A stretch of 64,000 bases of DNA, taken from positions 7,161,541 through 7,225,540 of the forward strand of contig JAGGNK010008670.1 in assembly GCA_017590115.1 (NCBI GenBank). Reading direction: 5' to 3'. A program made the translations under genes and the position numbers. This stretch comes from Montifringilla adamsi (lineage: Eukaryota > Chordata > Aves > Passeriformes > Passeridae). How positions within the stretch are numbered: the stretch's first letter is position 1; each line of letters starts with the position of its first letter. This document shows, piece after piece, positions 1 through 12,100 of the stretch. Under the pieces are notes generated by a model. That model was not told where the DNA came from. It saw only the letters and a list, made by a program, of their open reading frames with translations, and made no database searches.

Positions 1-233
1 TTTTCCTAGCACCTCTGAAAGCTCAGCCCAACTGCAGCATATTGCAGCAGTGCTGTGCCAAAATGATTCCTGCCACATCTTCTCCTTACCAGGCTGAAGG
101 CATTTGTGCCTTCCCCTCCTGGAGCAGGCAGATTCCTGCCTGTGCTCTTCCACACTCCAGCAGAGCTATGGGGGAGGGAAATTAGCAGTGGTTTGGGTTG
201 TCTTCAATGCTGCAAACTCATTGGCCTTCCCTT

Positions 234-237
<4 letters not shown>

Positions 238-272
<35 letters not shown>
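238..272. repeat. 35-base T homopolymer
   Basis: An uninterrupted run of T, the longest homopolymer in the window. If it were the poly(A) tail of a minus-strand retrocopy, a TTTATT (AATAAA reversed) should lie 10-30 bases to its right. None does, and no recognisable retrocopy body follows. It is best read as a simple mononucleotide repeat. Its exact length may vary between individuals or be an assembly estimate. Confidence 0.95.
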
Positions 273-273
<1 letters not shown>

Positions 274-3200
274 TTATCGTCAAATAAGGAAGTCTAATCT
301 TATCATAAGGTTGAAATTTTGCAGATAAAGCAAGGAAATGCTTTTTACATCTCAGCATTTCAAACTTGGTTAGAACTAAAATAGCATGGCAAATACCTAC
401 TGCATCATATTTGTAACACAGGCTGGGAACTGGCTTTTTTCTATAGCACTGATTTTTTTTTTTATGATATATTTTGGTGTGTAGTACTTTGATCACTCAT
501 AAAATAGTATTACTTGCTTTTAATATACTCCATCACATCTTTTTTGATATGCAGTTAATCTGACTTATTTTTTAGAGAGATTCCTAATTGATTTTATGAT
601 ATAACTTTATTTCAGCTGACCAAAGTAATTCTGGCATATTGTACTGGACATTTATATTAAAAAAATGACTTGATAAATTTTACTGAAGCGCACCTTTTTT
701 CCCCTGAAAATATATGAGTAGTTTGTTAGTGTGCTGCCCTGAGGAGCAGTGTATAGGTTTCAATGAATAATGGTGTGATGCCTTAAACAGCCAAAAATAA
801 TGATACTGTAATTAATAGGGAAAGTGCTACTTTTATTCAGATAAATAGGTGAGTCCTATTGTATGACAATGTATAGGAACCACTTCCTTGGAGACCAAGT
901 ATAACATGCTTGGCAGGACTAAGGAGATTAAAATAAGAGACAGAAATAAACAAAAAGAGAGGTCAGAAACACAAGTGAGGAGACCCAGGGGGGAAAGGGT
1001 GATTCCAGAGAGAATCAATACTTATCCTGCATGTTGATATTTTCAAAAACTGTTTGATATCATATTTAAAGGACTACTGTTTGGAAGATAGAATCCTTTC
1101 TCTCCCCCTTCCACCCCCATGCTTTTCTTTCTATGCATCATTAGGGAAATACCCAAATCACGAGACAAAATGAGGATGTAAGTGAATGTTAAATACATTG
1201 GGCAGAATCAGCTTTCACCTGTTTTTTTTTTTTTTTTCCCAAGCTGTGAGCACTCTTTAATTACAAGGTTAAAAAAAATCCCACACATTTAAGACTGGTA
1301 ACATATGTTGTTGTCAGCATGCATTTAGCACCTGCAGAAATGAACATGGGAAATGTGACAGCCCATAGGTAGAACACCCACTGCACTGGCTAGGGGAACT
1401 GTCAACAAATTTTACTTTGTTAATTTTTTCTTATTTTCAAAAAAATCCAAGGAAAAAAGCTTAATAGCACAGGTGTTCTGAGCACTATAGGAGGATGTAA
1501 TGGGGAAGAGGCAGTAACCCTTTTTAATGCAAGCCTTTGCTCACACTAATGCAACTGAAAAACAATGCCTTTTTTTATTACAAATTAAAATCACAAGACC
1601 AGATCCTACAATCATTTATTAGTAAATTTTTCAGGAGTGTTGCCACTTATATTGGCCCTGCTTATATTCCTGTTTCCTTCTGCATATCTTTCCTCTTTCA
1701 AACCCCTTTTTCTTCTTTGTTTCTATTTCTCATTTTAATCTTCTTGCACAATCCAAGCACAATATCGAGATTACCCAGTGAGGAGGCAGGCACTGGGGTG
1801 AGGCTTTGTGGGATCAGGTCCCTGGTGATTATGATCCTATTGCTTCTCCAGAGAAGTGCAGCTCCTGCAAGGGACACGGATGTTTCTCCTGTGTGGATTT
1901 GCCAGCAGGTGTTGCTGTGTAACTTAGCACCCACCCTGCTCAGATGGTGAAAGCTCATTCTCACAAGCTATGATACCAGCTGTCCTGTAACCTCCTGGAT
2001 TATTCTTCTAAAAAAGTCCCCAGATATAAACTATAGATGCACCATGTGCTGAAGAAAAAAAATGTAGGCTTGTTTGAACTTTAATTTGTAATTTATCCAC
2101 TGATCTGCAATATCTTTATTCTGGCTAAAATTGAACATGGTTTTGCTGGAGCGGAAGAAATAAAAAGAATTGTTGAAATAATGTTGGGCAGTTTTAATGA
2201 CATTTCTACTGATAATCTGTTTTATATGTATTACAACAACGTCCAGAGATTCTGGTCTCTCCACTGATTTGATGCCCTTTCCAGCAGATATCTATTTCTG
2301 GATAGGGAATGAGGATCTCCAGTCCAAATGCTTGCAATTAACGCAATCTTGCACCAAGTAAAATAGACACACCTTTTCTTAGAAGTACTGGGGTGAAATT
2401 GATGGTATCAAAAAATTCTCTTTGAAAATACCTTCAATTGCACAATTCCTGTGCAAACAGCTGTGTAACCTGTGGGATCTACCTAAGCTTTGTGTCAGCG
2501 GGACCATCGGTCCAAACAGCACAGCTTTTTCAGCCTTCCTGCCTGATCTCTGCCTGGACTGCCAAAAAGGAATTCACTTGTGTTCACTGGTCAGTTTTGG
2601 TGGATATTTGTCCACTAGATTGAGACTGAGAACATCGATTTCAACTGTTGAGGTATCACTGTAATATCTTGGTTTTTAGTTAGAGTGTTTGGTCAGTTAC
2701 TATTTAAAAATAAACCAAACTATTCTGTTTCTGTGACTCTGCATAGGGATTTTCTGCCAGTATCTGTTTTGGTAATGTTTGATTTTGATTTACTAAAATG
2801 CTTTGCACTCATGTTGGTGCAGACATGGGAAAAATATAGAGTTTTTGTCTATAGTTAGATAGAGGCAAAGAGAAACCTTTTCCTCCTTTGTGTAGGAGGT
2901 GGAGCCAGAGCCTGCAGGTGTTTCCTGGATCTGGTGCTTTTCAAGAGAGCCAAGGGTTTTCCTGTCCCCTTCACAGTGTTTTCCCTGGACTTTGGTGCTG
3001 GTACACCTCAGTCCTAATGGATATCTGAGTCCTACTGACTCTTGGGACTCAGTCTGGTCCTTGGTGTCCTTCTGAAAGATCTTGGAAGCAGCTGGAGTCT
3101 CCTCAGGGTCTCACATCAAAGAAGCTCTGAGCTTTGTCACAGGGCTGTGTGGTGCCTGGACCTAGCTTGTACCTGGCACAAGGAAGGTGATGAAGGTGAT

Positions 3201-4060
3201 ACTGTGACCTCCAGGATGGAAGCTGAGATGCCAGCAGCTGATGGGAATGTTCTGTCCCTGATACAAACCCAGCTGGACAGGAGTGAGGAAACCTCTTGGT
3301 GTTTCATTTGATGAGTTGCTTGTTCTGTGTAAGCTCTAGGTGAGGGAGAGAACTGAAATTTTGTCAGCTTTTCTCTTTCTTAGACCAGTTCTTCATCTTT
3401 AATTCCAAGTGCTTTTCTTTCTTAAAGTAGTTAATTGCTTTGTAGAATGACCTCCAGCCAGAGAGATAAATTGGACTTTTTTTTTTTCTTCCTGTGTTAC
3501 CAGTATATATTGCAGTGTAATGTACCAAATTCAGGACAAGAGAGCAGCTTTGGCAACTCTGATGCTCCAGAGTTCTTCTAGAAGAAAACTAGAGACTTAA
3601 AATTTTGAATTAAACTTACAGTGCTGAAAAAACACTGCAGTAGTGAATTCAGAAAAAGCTGTGTGTTGGCTATTGGTGTTGAGCTAAGTTAATATTTTGA
3701 GTAATACAAAGCTAATGTACAAGGCATTACTTTAAAGAGAAACTCGAGCAAGTTTATAGAAGCTTTTTGCTGTGGTGTTAACTGTGACTCCAGTCTGACT
3801 CATACCTATTCAGGAAGAGCAGAAAACGTTACTAATGAATATGGAATACATAAGGTCATATTTCATATATTCAAAATAGTCTGTGAGTGCACAGAGTGTT
3901 TTGCTACCATGGAAGTAGACAGGATGGCTGGAGCTACCCCAGGGACGGCAGCACGCCCCAAGCCAGAGGTGTGACAGCTTCAACTCTATAAAAAAGGAAA
4001 ATACATTTAACAGTCTACCACAAGCAGTGGAAAACGTAACAAACTAAAACCTGTCACAGG
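273..4060. other. AT-rich noncoding stretch, no gene seen
   Basis: There is a T16 run at 1222-1237 and a pyrimidine patch near 1098-1130. The longest open frame (137 codons, plus strand, 1537-1950) translates to a hydrophobic, phenylalanine- and leucine-rich sequence typical of T-rich DNA and shows no domain. The 2880-3300 part is slightly GC-richer and has an 89-codon frame (3042-3311) that I do not recognise. I found no repeat family here. Confidence 0.6.
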
Positions 4061-4330
4061 AGCAGCTGTGGGGTGTGGAGCTGCAGCACAGAGGAGCCAG
4101 GGGCTGTGTTTGGGGAGGCTGGTGTGGCCTCGCCCCGGGAAAGGCGCGTTTGGCACCTGGGAGCCGAGGTCAGGCAGAGCTTGCTGGGCTCCCAGAGGGG
4201 CTATCAGTGTAACGAGGATCTGTTTGCAGTAATCGGTGGCAGCGTTGACAGAATGTTCCCAACCATCTGCTCGAGGGGATGGCGTTAACTCTATCAAATC
4301 CTCGTGTTTTAAGAACGCTGATCTCTGCAC
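4061..4330. promoter_or_regulatory. CpG-retaining GC-rich island, candidate conserved element or promoter
   Basis: From about 4130 to 4320 there are roughly a dozen CpG dinucleotides, including a GCGCG and a CCCGGG. The surrounding DNA is AT-rich and nearly CpG-free. Loss of methylated CpG is the rule in vertebrate noncoding DNA, so retention suggests an unmethylated or selected element. The left half is G-rich and could be degenerate repeat. The right half (about 4200-4330) is complex and non-repetitive, as expected of a conserved noncoding element. Open frames cross it on both strands (107 codons minus, 71 codons plus), but neither translation is recognisable. It could also be a first exon. 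Function is inferred, not shown. Confidence 0.35.
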
Positions 4331-7300
4331 CCAGGAGGATTGGTGACAGGGAGTTCTTGCCAGGCCTGCATTAGGCTGCCTTCATCTCATCACCAAATAC
4401 ACTAATGCCCCCTAGACAAGATGCTAAATATCTGTGAAATTAGAGAAGTAGAATTATGGAAAGGAGGAATAAAACACAGAAATTCTCCTTCTTCCCTACT
4501 TTCTGTTGCTGTTTTTTTTTTTTTTTTAGTTAAAATATGGATGTTTTCTTCATCGCACAAACGTAATTTTGTAAAAATTTGTCATCATTCACTACAGAGA
4601 CAAAGAGAACACTGTGTTTTACTTCTCCTGATAAAGTGACTGAAATATATATACAGGCCTTTTAGTAACCCTGTTGCATCTCTGAGCTTAGAAGAAGTTA
4701 CTGGATTTGGGAAAATAGTCACACTTTTAGCAAATGCTGAGCTGGTTAGCAGCTTTACACAGAATATGCTAATAGTTTTAACAGCACGTTAAGGAAGAGC
4801 TGATATTTTGCCCTGTGTGTTAAGGGCACAGAACATTACCTTGAAAATGAAAGAAATGAATCAGTGCAAGGGTTCAGGAGATATGCAAAGTATTTTAATC
4901 ATTATAGAGAAGAGATCTTGGATACAGGGTTACTCCCAAGGATTAGGGTTAGACAAGTGATACCAACGTGCCTTGACTTCTTGTGCTGCTAGCGAGTAGG
5001 CGGTGAGAGGCTCCTCCAGGACATCTCTAGAAAAGCACAATTTATTCCTTTGCCCACAGCAAGTGTGTGTAGGAGATCAGCCTTTGTGAATATCTTCCTC
5101 CTCTTCTTCATGTGAGTCATCCCCCTGACATCTCTTGAAGTATTCCTGTGATCTTTGTAGTACTGGGAGGCACAGACTGTGTTTGGTTTACATGTCAAGC
5201 ATTGGGAGGGGGCACAGGCCAGGAGCTGCCCCCAGCACCAGCTGGGGAGCAAACCTTGCACTTCAAAATGGACTCAAGCAGGTCAGAGTCTATTTGGGAT
5301 ATTGGGGGTGCCTCTGTGCAAACACACGTAAGAACAGGTAACAAGCTGCCCAGCAGCTGAGAGGGGAGGAGCACAGTGAGCGGAGGTTACCCAGGTATGT
5401 AACTTATTTCTGAGCGTGCTGGGTCAGATTATGGTCCTGCCCCACAGTCCAGCATCGTGTGCCCACTGGCACTTGGCAGCATATAGGTAGAGAATGTATG
5501 ACCTAGGTGAGGTAGATGTGACTTTTTCCATGATATTCACCTTTGAGTGACGAGGGGTTCAGGCACTGTATCCAGACTGTTGTATATCATAGCAAACACC
5601 TCTCAGGATTGCATCAAGTCACTTTTCCCTTTTGAAAATCAGATCTTATTTTAGGAGATCAGTTGTATGATTTGATTAGTTAAACTGATAACACACATTC
5701 TTTGTGTGTTCACAAGCTGCTGCTTGATATTTGCATAAAAAGCGCATTTGCTTTTTTGTGTTGTGAGAAACAGTGACTAATAGAACCCTCCTCCTCAGGA
5801 TTCATGACCTTACTGATCTCAGTGAGGCCAAGATGTTCCAGACAGAAGCTGCTTTGTATGCTGGTTCATCTGTGCTGCTGTTCTCCACCCTGTGAAGGGT
5901 GGTCAAGACGTGGGTACATATCAGCTTCATGTGGTAGCAGAATTATGTTCTTTCATGTTCATTTGCTAGTGATTACTAATATTATTTGCCTTTTTACTGG
6001 TAGTGAGCTCTGAATTGAAAACCAGAGTACAATTCAGTAATTTCATGTTTCAGTTTCTTTGGAGCTCTTGGTTGAACTGTGTCATTCTAGAAACTTGCTA
6101 CACTTCACTTTAGCAGTTTCTTCAAAATTTCCTTCTTCCAACACTGTTTCTGACCTTAAGCAGGAAAGCAGCTGGTACTGGGGTTGGTATTGGCTTAGCA
6201 AACATGTCTTCCAGAGACAGTAGTGTCTCATTTTTATAGGCTCTGATTACTGGAAAACAGTGTTCTCATTTTGGTTTTTTTTTCTTTTCTGAGAATAGGT
6301 TTCTCCACTAGTGATAGAATTAGAAATTTGAAATGGCTACTGGTTTAAGTTCTGAAAGTATTTTGGAGAATTTAAAAACTTTTTAAGCTTCATTTCCTTT
6401 AATTTTCTAAGATTTTGCCCTGGGCTATAGCTCTATGGCAGCTGCAGAATTCCAGGTTTGAAGGTGAACAGCCCAAGTACCAGTAAATGTCCGAATTCAT
6501 GTAGTGATGATGTGAGGGAGAATATGCACAATTTGTTTCAAGTGCTCATTGGGTGCCACAATGCCTTTATACTTATTTGGCATCTTGAAAGCTGTTTTAG
6601 CAACTCTGGGCACTGTGGGATATTTCAGAGTACCATACACAAAAAAAAGAGAGAGCAATATGCAAAATTAATAAATAACTAAAGTTTTCTCCTTGGCCCC
6701 AGTGAAAGTAAATTTGGGTTCCTTTGGGGTTTAAGTCTCTGAGACTTGTCAGTTCCATTTGTTATCATGACCTGGTAGAGATCTAAGAAAATAATGGTGT
6801 TCTTTTTTTCCCATTTTTGTGAGAATGGTCAACCTAAAACCTTCTATCATTACTGGAGGACGTGGGGTGTATGCAGCAGTTCCTTCATCTTCTTAGAGAC
6901 AAGGTAGGAGAGGTGCTGACACCTAGAAAAAAAAAAATAGGTGAACTTGTGGGTTGTACTATCTGAATTCAGTGATACTGATGTGCTAAACATCTCTTGT
7001 GGCGTGCAAATTGTCATTCCAGCATGTTGCGATCAAGTATGTCAGAATAAGCCTTATTATTATTGTTGAACCTGTTTTTTTCTCCTGATCTGAAAAAAAA
7101 AAAAAAAAACAAACCAATAGTGACAATTTGGAAATTCAATGTTGTTTATTTTGTTGGGGTTTTTTTATTTGGGAGAAGACGTTAAAAGGGAGGGAGATTT
7201 GTGTGTTTTAGTGAGGGAAGTGCTTGAGGGCTTTTGCTTGTCCCTTTAGTGCATCTCATCTCCCGCCCTTGGAGCTCATTTTTTTCAGCTGCTTCAATGA

Positions 7301-7819
7301 GCACACACATCGTATTTCATCTCCTGTGACTGCTTCACTGAGTTCCCTCAGTGTGCCTCTTGTGTTCATCTTCCATCCTGCTCTGCCCACCCCTTCAGCT
7401 CACTAATGTACAGAGGAAGGGATCCTCACAGCTATGAATGACACTTCTTCAGTGAAATATTTAATATTTGCACTTGTTAATTATTATTTCATTTTGCTTT
7501 TATATTAAAGGTAAATGTAGGTGTTTTTCTACTGTCCAGTTGAGCACCCTACCCATTCAACTTAATTTTCAGTCTCTCCTCACCTCTGTGAGAAAATTAG
7601 GAAAACTTAAAATTAGAAGTACTTGGACTGGAGGCTATCTTTTTAAATTTTGCTATCTTTTCAAAAAATTTTTATGGAAATACATACAATGAAAAGAGCA
7701 ATTACATGCACAGCATGTCAAATAACTGCTATTACAGATGTAGAGAATTGAGACAGTACTTGGAAGATTTCTGGTAGTAAATGGTATTCTGAAATATAAG
7801 TAATCATCTTTTGCTCTTT
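4331..7819. other. AT-rich noncoding stretch with homopolymers
   Basis: Holds a T16 run (4512-4527) and an A17 run (7093-7109). The A17 run has no AATAAA in the 40 bases before it, so it is not a convincing processed-transcript tail. The 5200-5400 section is GC-richer but shows no repeat or coding signature that I recognise. Confidence 0.6.
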
Positions 7820-7858
7820 TGTTTTACTATACTAAGCATTGTCTGGTATAGTAAAATA
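7820..7858 (+). repeat. Inverted repeat, 15-pair stem with 9-base loop
   Basis: The arms include an 11-base perfect inverted match, TTTTACTATAC at 7822-7832 against GTATAGTAAAA at 7846-7856. It extends to 15 pairs (7820-7834 with 7844-7858) if two G-U pairs are allowed. AT-rich DNA makes such matches easier, so chance is possible. No larger element surrounds it. Confidence 0.6.
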
Positions 7859-9101
7859 CATACCAGTTAACAGTTCTGATTGCATATTAGTGATGCTTGA
7901 ATTACTTTTCAATGAATATCTGCTTTGATTTTATTTCTGTGCTTTTCAGATTAACAAATAAATTTTCTTTGTCCAATTCCTTGAAAAAATATGGAATTTG
8001 TTTTTTAAAAAAATTAGATGTCTAGATGAAAACTCAATAGATGGTCACACTGAAAACTTCTATGTGGAGGGAACAAGGACAAACTGACCATCAAAATCAC
8101 ATTTTTCAAATTTTAAACATAGGAAACAGAATAAAATCTCTATGAAAATTGTGTTGTAGTAGAGTAAAAAGTCATTAAAACATGAAAGGAATTGATCACT
8201 TGGCTTTGTTTTTTATTATTATAAAAATGTGGTTTTATCTGACTAAAGTAAGTTTGAAGAAGTTATTCGCTGAAGTCATGCATTGAAAATACTGTCTTAG
8301 TTGCCTTATAAATTACATATACTTTGTATTTTCATGATGCAACATGTTGAACTTGAGGCCCTTTTTGCTTTGTCATCTTAATTTTTGTAGTTTGTCAAAC
8401 TTGTAGTGAAAATATGCAAATAATTTTAACTGTATAGAGATCCTGCTTTTGTATCCCATTCCATTTGAGATTTCTAAATTCTCATTTGTTTTAGAATGCT
8501 GTTTGTGAAAAGAATTCCACAAATCCAAAATTCCATCCTAGATTTTAGGGCCTTAAACCTTAAATATTCTTCAGATTAACCAAGATACGTGTTGATGTCC
8601 CTTGTGAAATGTGTTGAATTTAGTTCTGATTCTGTTGATAATTGGATATTGGGCAAAACCATGGTGGGAACAGAGAACCAAAATGATTAATAGCACAAGT
8701 CCCTCAGGGATTGTATAAAATTGGTCACAGTAAAAATTGTCACTCTTTCAAAGTATGTTAAAGTTTTACGTACTCTAGAACTATTGTGTGATGGCTTCCT
8801 ATTTCTAAGTTATTTTTTAGGACTTATTTATATTTTCAATGCATGGAGACCTGTATCTTCTTGGGAGGATTTTTTGATAGGTGTAATTTCTTTGAATTAG
8901 TTGCAATGATGATTTTGAGAAGCAGATTATTTATAGAGCCAACACGTCGACATACTATCAACCATTTAAAAAAAAAGACTAATAAGGTTAATTGTCATAT
9001 GAACCCTCCTCTGTCGTCTGAAATCTGTAGGCTTTGATTGTTTCTCTGGGGGAAACTCTGCCCAGATGGCATTTTCCTCAAGGCCCTGACCCACAAGAGG
9101 C

Positions 9102-9135
9102 CTGTGGAGATGGAGAACAAGGTGCATCTCCACAG
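9102..9135. repeat. Inverted repeat, 11-base perfect arms
   Basis: CTGTGGAGATG (9102-9112) and CATCTCCACAG (9125-9135) are exact reverse complements around a 12-base loop. The arms are mixed-composition rather than AT-rich, which makes a chance match less likely than for the AT-rich hairpins. It lies in a locally GC-richer patch (about 9040-9200). Confidence 0.6.
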
Positions 9136-12100
9136 ACTAATTAATTTACTATTATAGCACCTGTTCCAGAATAGATAGGGCTGGAAAGGAAAACAGTCCC
9201 TGGGCACAGTGGTAGGCTCACTGGTAAATGGATTTGAGCTGATTATATTAAGCTGATGCTTTGATCATCTAAAGGCGTTAAAATGGAAATATGTTTTTGC
9301 TGGCTGTTGGCCTCCATGTGAGTGCAGTTTGTATTATAAGTGAGCAGTAAGGAAAGAGCTGGTTTGGACTCACACAAATATCTTTTTAAAAGTGCACTCC
9401 CTACCTTTCAATTTCAGGAATATTAACATACAGAAGCATTGTTAGCATTTCCTTAGATATTTCAGTATTTGTTCATATTCCAAGTCATCAATATGAAACC
9501 CTAGAAGCCCACCCGTTTTCTGTCATCCATAGGGTGTCAGTACGTATTCTTACCCCTGATTAAAATATGTTTGGGGTCTTCAAGGAGTTGAATTATATTT
9601 GTGGGAAATAGGAGTAACCTCTTCAATAAAATCTTGGCAAACTGTGCAATTGAATTTTGATCAAATGGTAACAGGCAATGGCAAATCCTTGTGTAAACAT
9701 TTCTGGGTAGTAAGTGGATTTACAATGTGTTAATCTGTACTCACTTTCACTTTATTGCCATTTGGATTCCCAGAAGGATTAGCTGTAATTTTATTGGCCC
9801 TATGAGGCTATATTGCCATTTCCCTTTTTAAATCAACTCAGTGATTTTTTTCATTTTATTTATTTAACAAGCATGGATCCTATAAGCTGTAGGGTAAAAT
9901 TAATTGACCCTTGCCATTATAAGGTTAAAAGTGTGTGTTGTTAAGGTTCTGTTGAATAATACATTCTTTAAAGCAGCAGCAAATTTGTAACAAGCTACAT
10001 CAAAACTAAGTATCATCTATAGTATGAATATATATGCACAAGGCAAAAGCCCTTCCAAATTACAGAAATATTTCCAAATGCACACATTATTTTTAAAAAC
10101 AAATTTACAAAATTATTGTATAATCAGTAAATTTATCTATGTTATCATAAAAATGGTAGCATTTTCAAGGTAAGGAGCAATACATAAACAGGATTCTAGA
10201 TTCTTGTGGGATTTCTTTTAACAGCAATGTGGCATTCCAATCCCTCATGGAGCAATAAAATTCAGCAACTTTTGGTGGGTAGTTTCTTTATGAAAAGTTG
10301 TCTTCTCAGACAGTTGACATTGTTTGTAACAAATTGCAGAAAGAAAGTAGATAATCATAGCACAGTAGATTGATTTAGAATGAAGGATAGTGTACAGTGA
10401 GATTTTTCTCAAGCAAGATTAAAGCTATTCCCCATATAGTTTGATTTTGCAATATTTTTTTGCACCTTTGAGCATCAAGGTACAGCAAGAGAGAAAAATA
10501 TAGTAGCTTCAAATAGGGATATAAAAATGCCTAATTGCTATGCAGAGAAAGCATCTGTTAAATTTAAAGATTGATTTTGGAGTTAAAAGAGCTCCCAAAG
10601 ATCAACAAAAGACAACAGAATTGCTTCCCTTACCTGTTGATGTGATTAACTCTCTACAGATGGAACCCTAGCAAATGCATGGATTTGTAAATTCATCACT
10701 TTTAACTAACCTAAAACCTCCCTAAAACCTTGTTCCATTCTTTTTTCCTTCCCTCCTTCCTCGATTTATAAATCTTCTTTTAAAATACATTTCCTCAGAA
10801 AAAGAGTAGTGTCTCTTTCCATCTGCTTCATCAGATACTCTAAAAAGGGGGAGGTTGATCCATACTTATTTTCTCTTTGCTGCAGAAGGCTTGCAAGCCC
10901 TATTCCACTTCTGGTTTTGGCATGTGGTTTCTGCTGTTGGCTCATTTCTTCTTTCTGCTGATCAGCAGAGTCTTCTGAGCAGCTTCTCAATGGGCAGAGG
11001 AACAGGAATGTCCCTGTCAGTGTGAAACATTTGTACTACTCTTTTGGGCTCCTAAAAATAGAAGGTGATTAAGCCGCTTTTTTAAAGCCCAGAAGTAGGC
11101 TCTTGAGATCATCAATCATCCAAAGAAACATGGAGGTTTTATCAGATACATGAAGCTTGGAACAAGCCACTTGAGAGTCTGCCAGAACATTAAACCAGAG
11201 AAATCTAGAAATAGGCATAAACTCCAGGCTAGAGGCTTTCCTCTGTTTGATGAAAATTATTCACAGAAAAATTGAAGTTTCTCTTTGCACAAAGAGAAGG
11301 AATTTTTTAATCTTAAGTCTGCATAGCTACAAGTATACCTAGAAAAAACAGTTTAGGAAAGGGAAAACAAAATGAAGAGAATGCCCAAGGCAGAAATGAC
11401 TGTAAAAGCCTTGGCAAATAAAGAAACATCTGGTGAATGCAAGGCATCTGTTTGTAGGCTGGGTTTTTCCAAGCCACTCATTAACTGCTACAGTTGTGAA
11501 ATCAGCAGGTATTAGTTAGATTGTTAGTGCTCTTTTTTTCTTTTTTAAATTCTGCTTTTGCCATTTGATTAAGACACGTGACTGAGAGCAGAGCACTTGT
11601 TATGAAGGTTTCCAGTGGATTGTTCTAAAGGTGCTGAAGCAAAATGTCAGTTAAATTTACTCACAACTTTCTGTGATGTTCACAGCTTTTGGTTCCATTA
11701 TGTATGAAGGAAGAAAGTACTTTCAAAACCATCCAATAATATTCGTAAATAGCATTTTTCATTTCATATGGTGTGATTCAGCCTTAGTGCAGATGAAGCA
11801 ATTTTTCCAAAAATGGTGAGGAACTAGGAAGCTGGGCAGGTGGAAGATATTCATCTATCAGGATTTTTTAAAGAAACCTGGCTGTTGTTTTAGTTACATG
11901 TGCACTGAGCAAGAATAATGCAGAGGATCAGCATTTGTAGCCACTGCATCTCTCCACCAGTAAACTTAGTGCCTCTTTGTTTGTTTATTGAAGTGGGTGA
12001 TTCTCAGTCATGTCAGCCATAAGCAGAGATGGGACTATTTTAATTTTCAAATTGATCAATATAAGGCTTGGTTATTTTCTGAAGAGTACAAGGCCAAGCT

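Noticed and set aside
238..272. T35 run as the tail of a minus-strand retrocopy
   Set aside because: No reversed AATAAA at the right distance and no coding or repeat body next to it.
1537..1950. 137-codon open frame on the plus strand
   Set aside because: The longest frame of the window, but the translation is a phenylalanine/leucine-rich product of T-rich DNA with no domain, and an 88-codon minus frame overlaps it.
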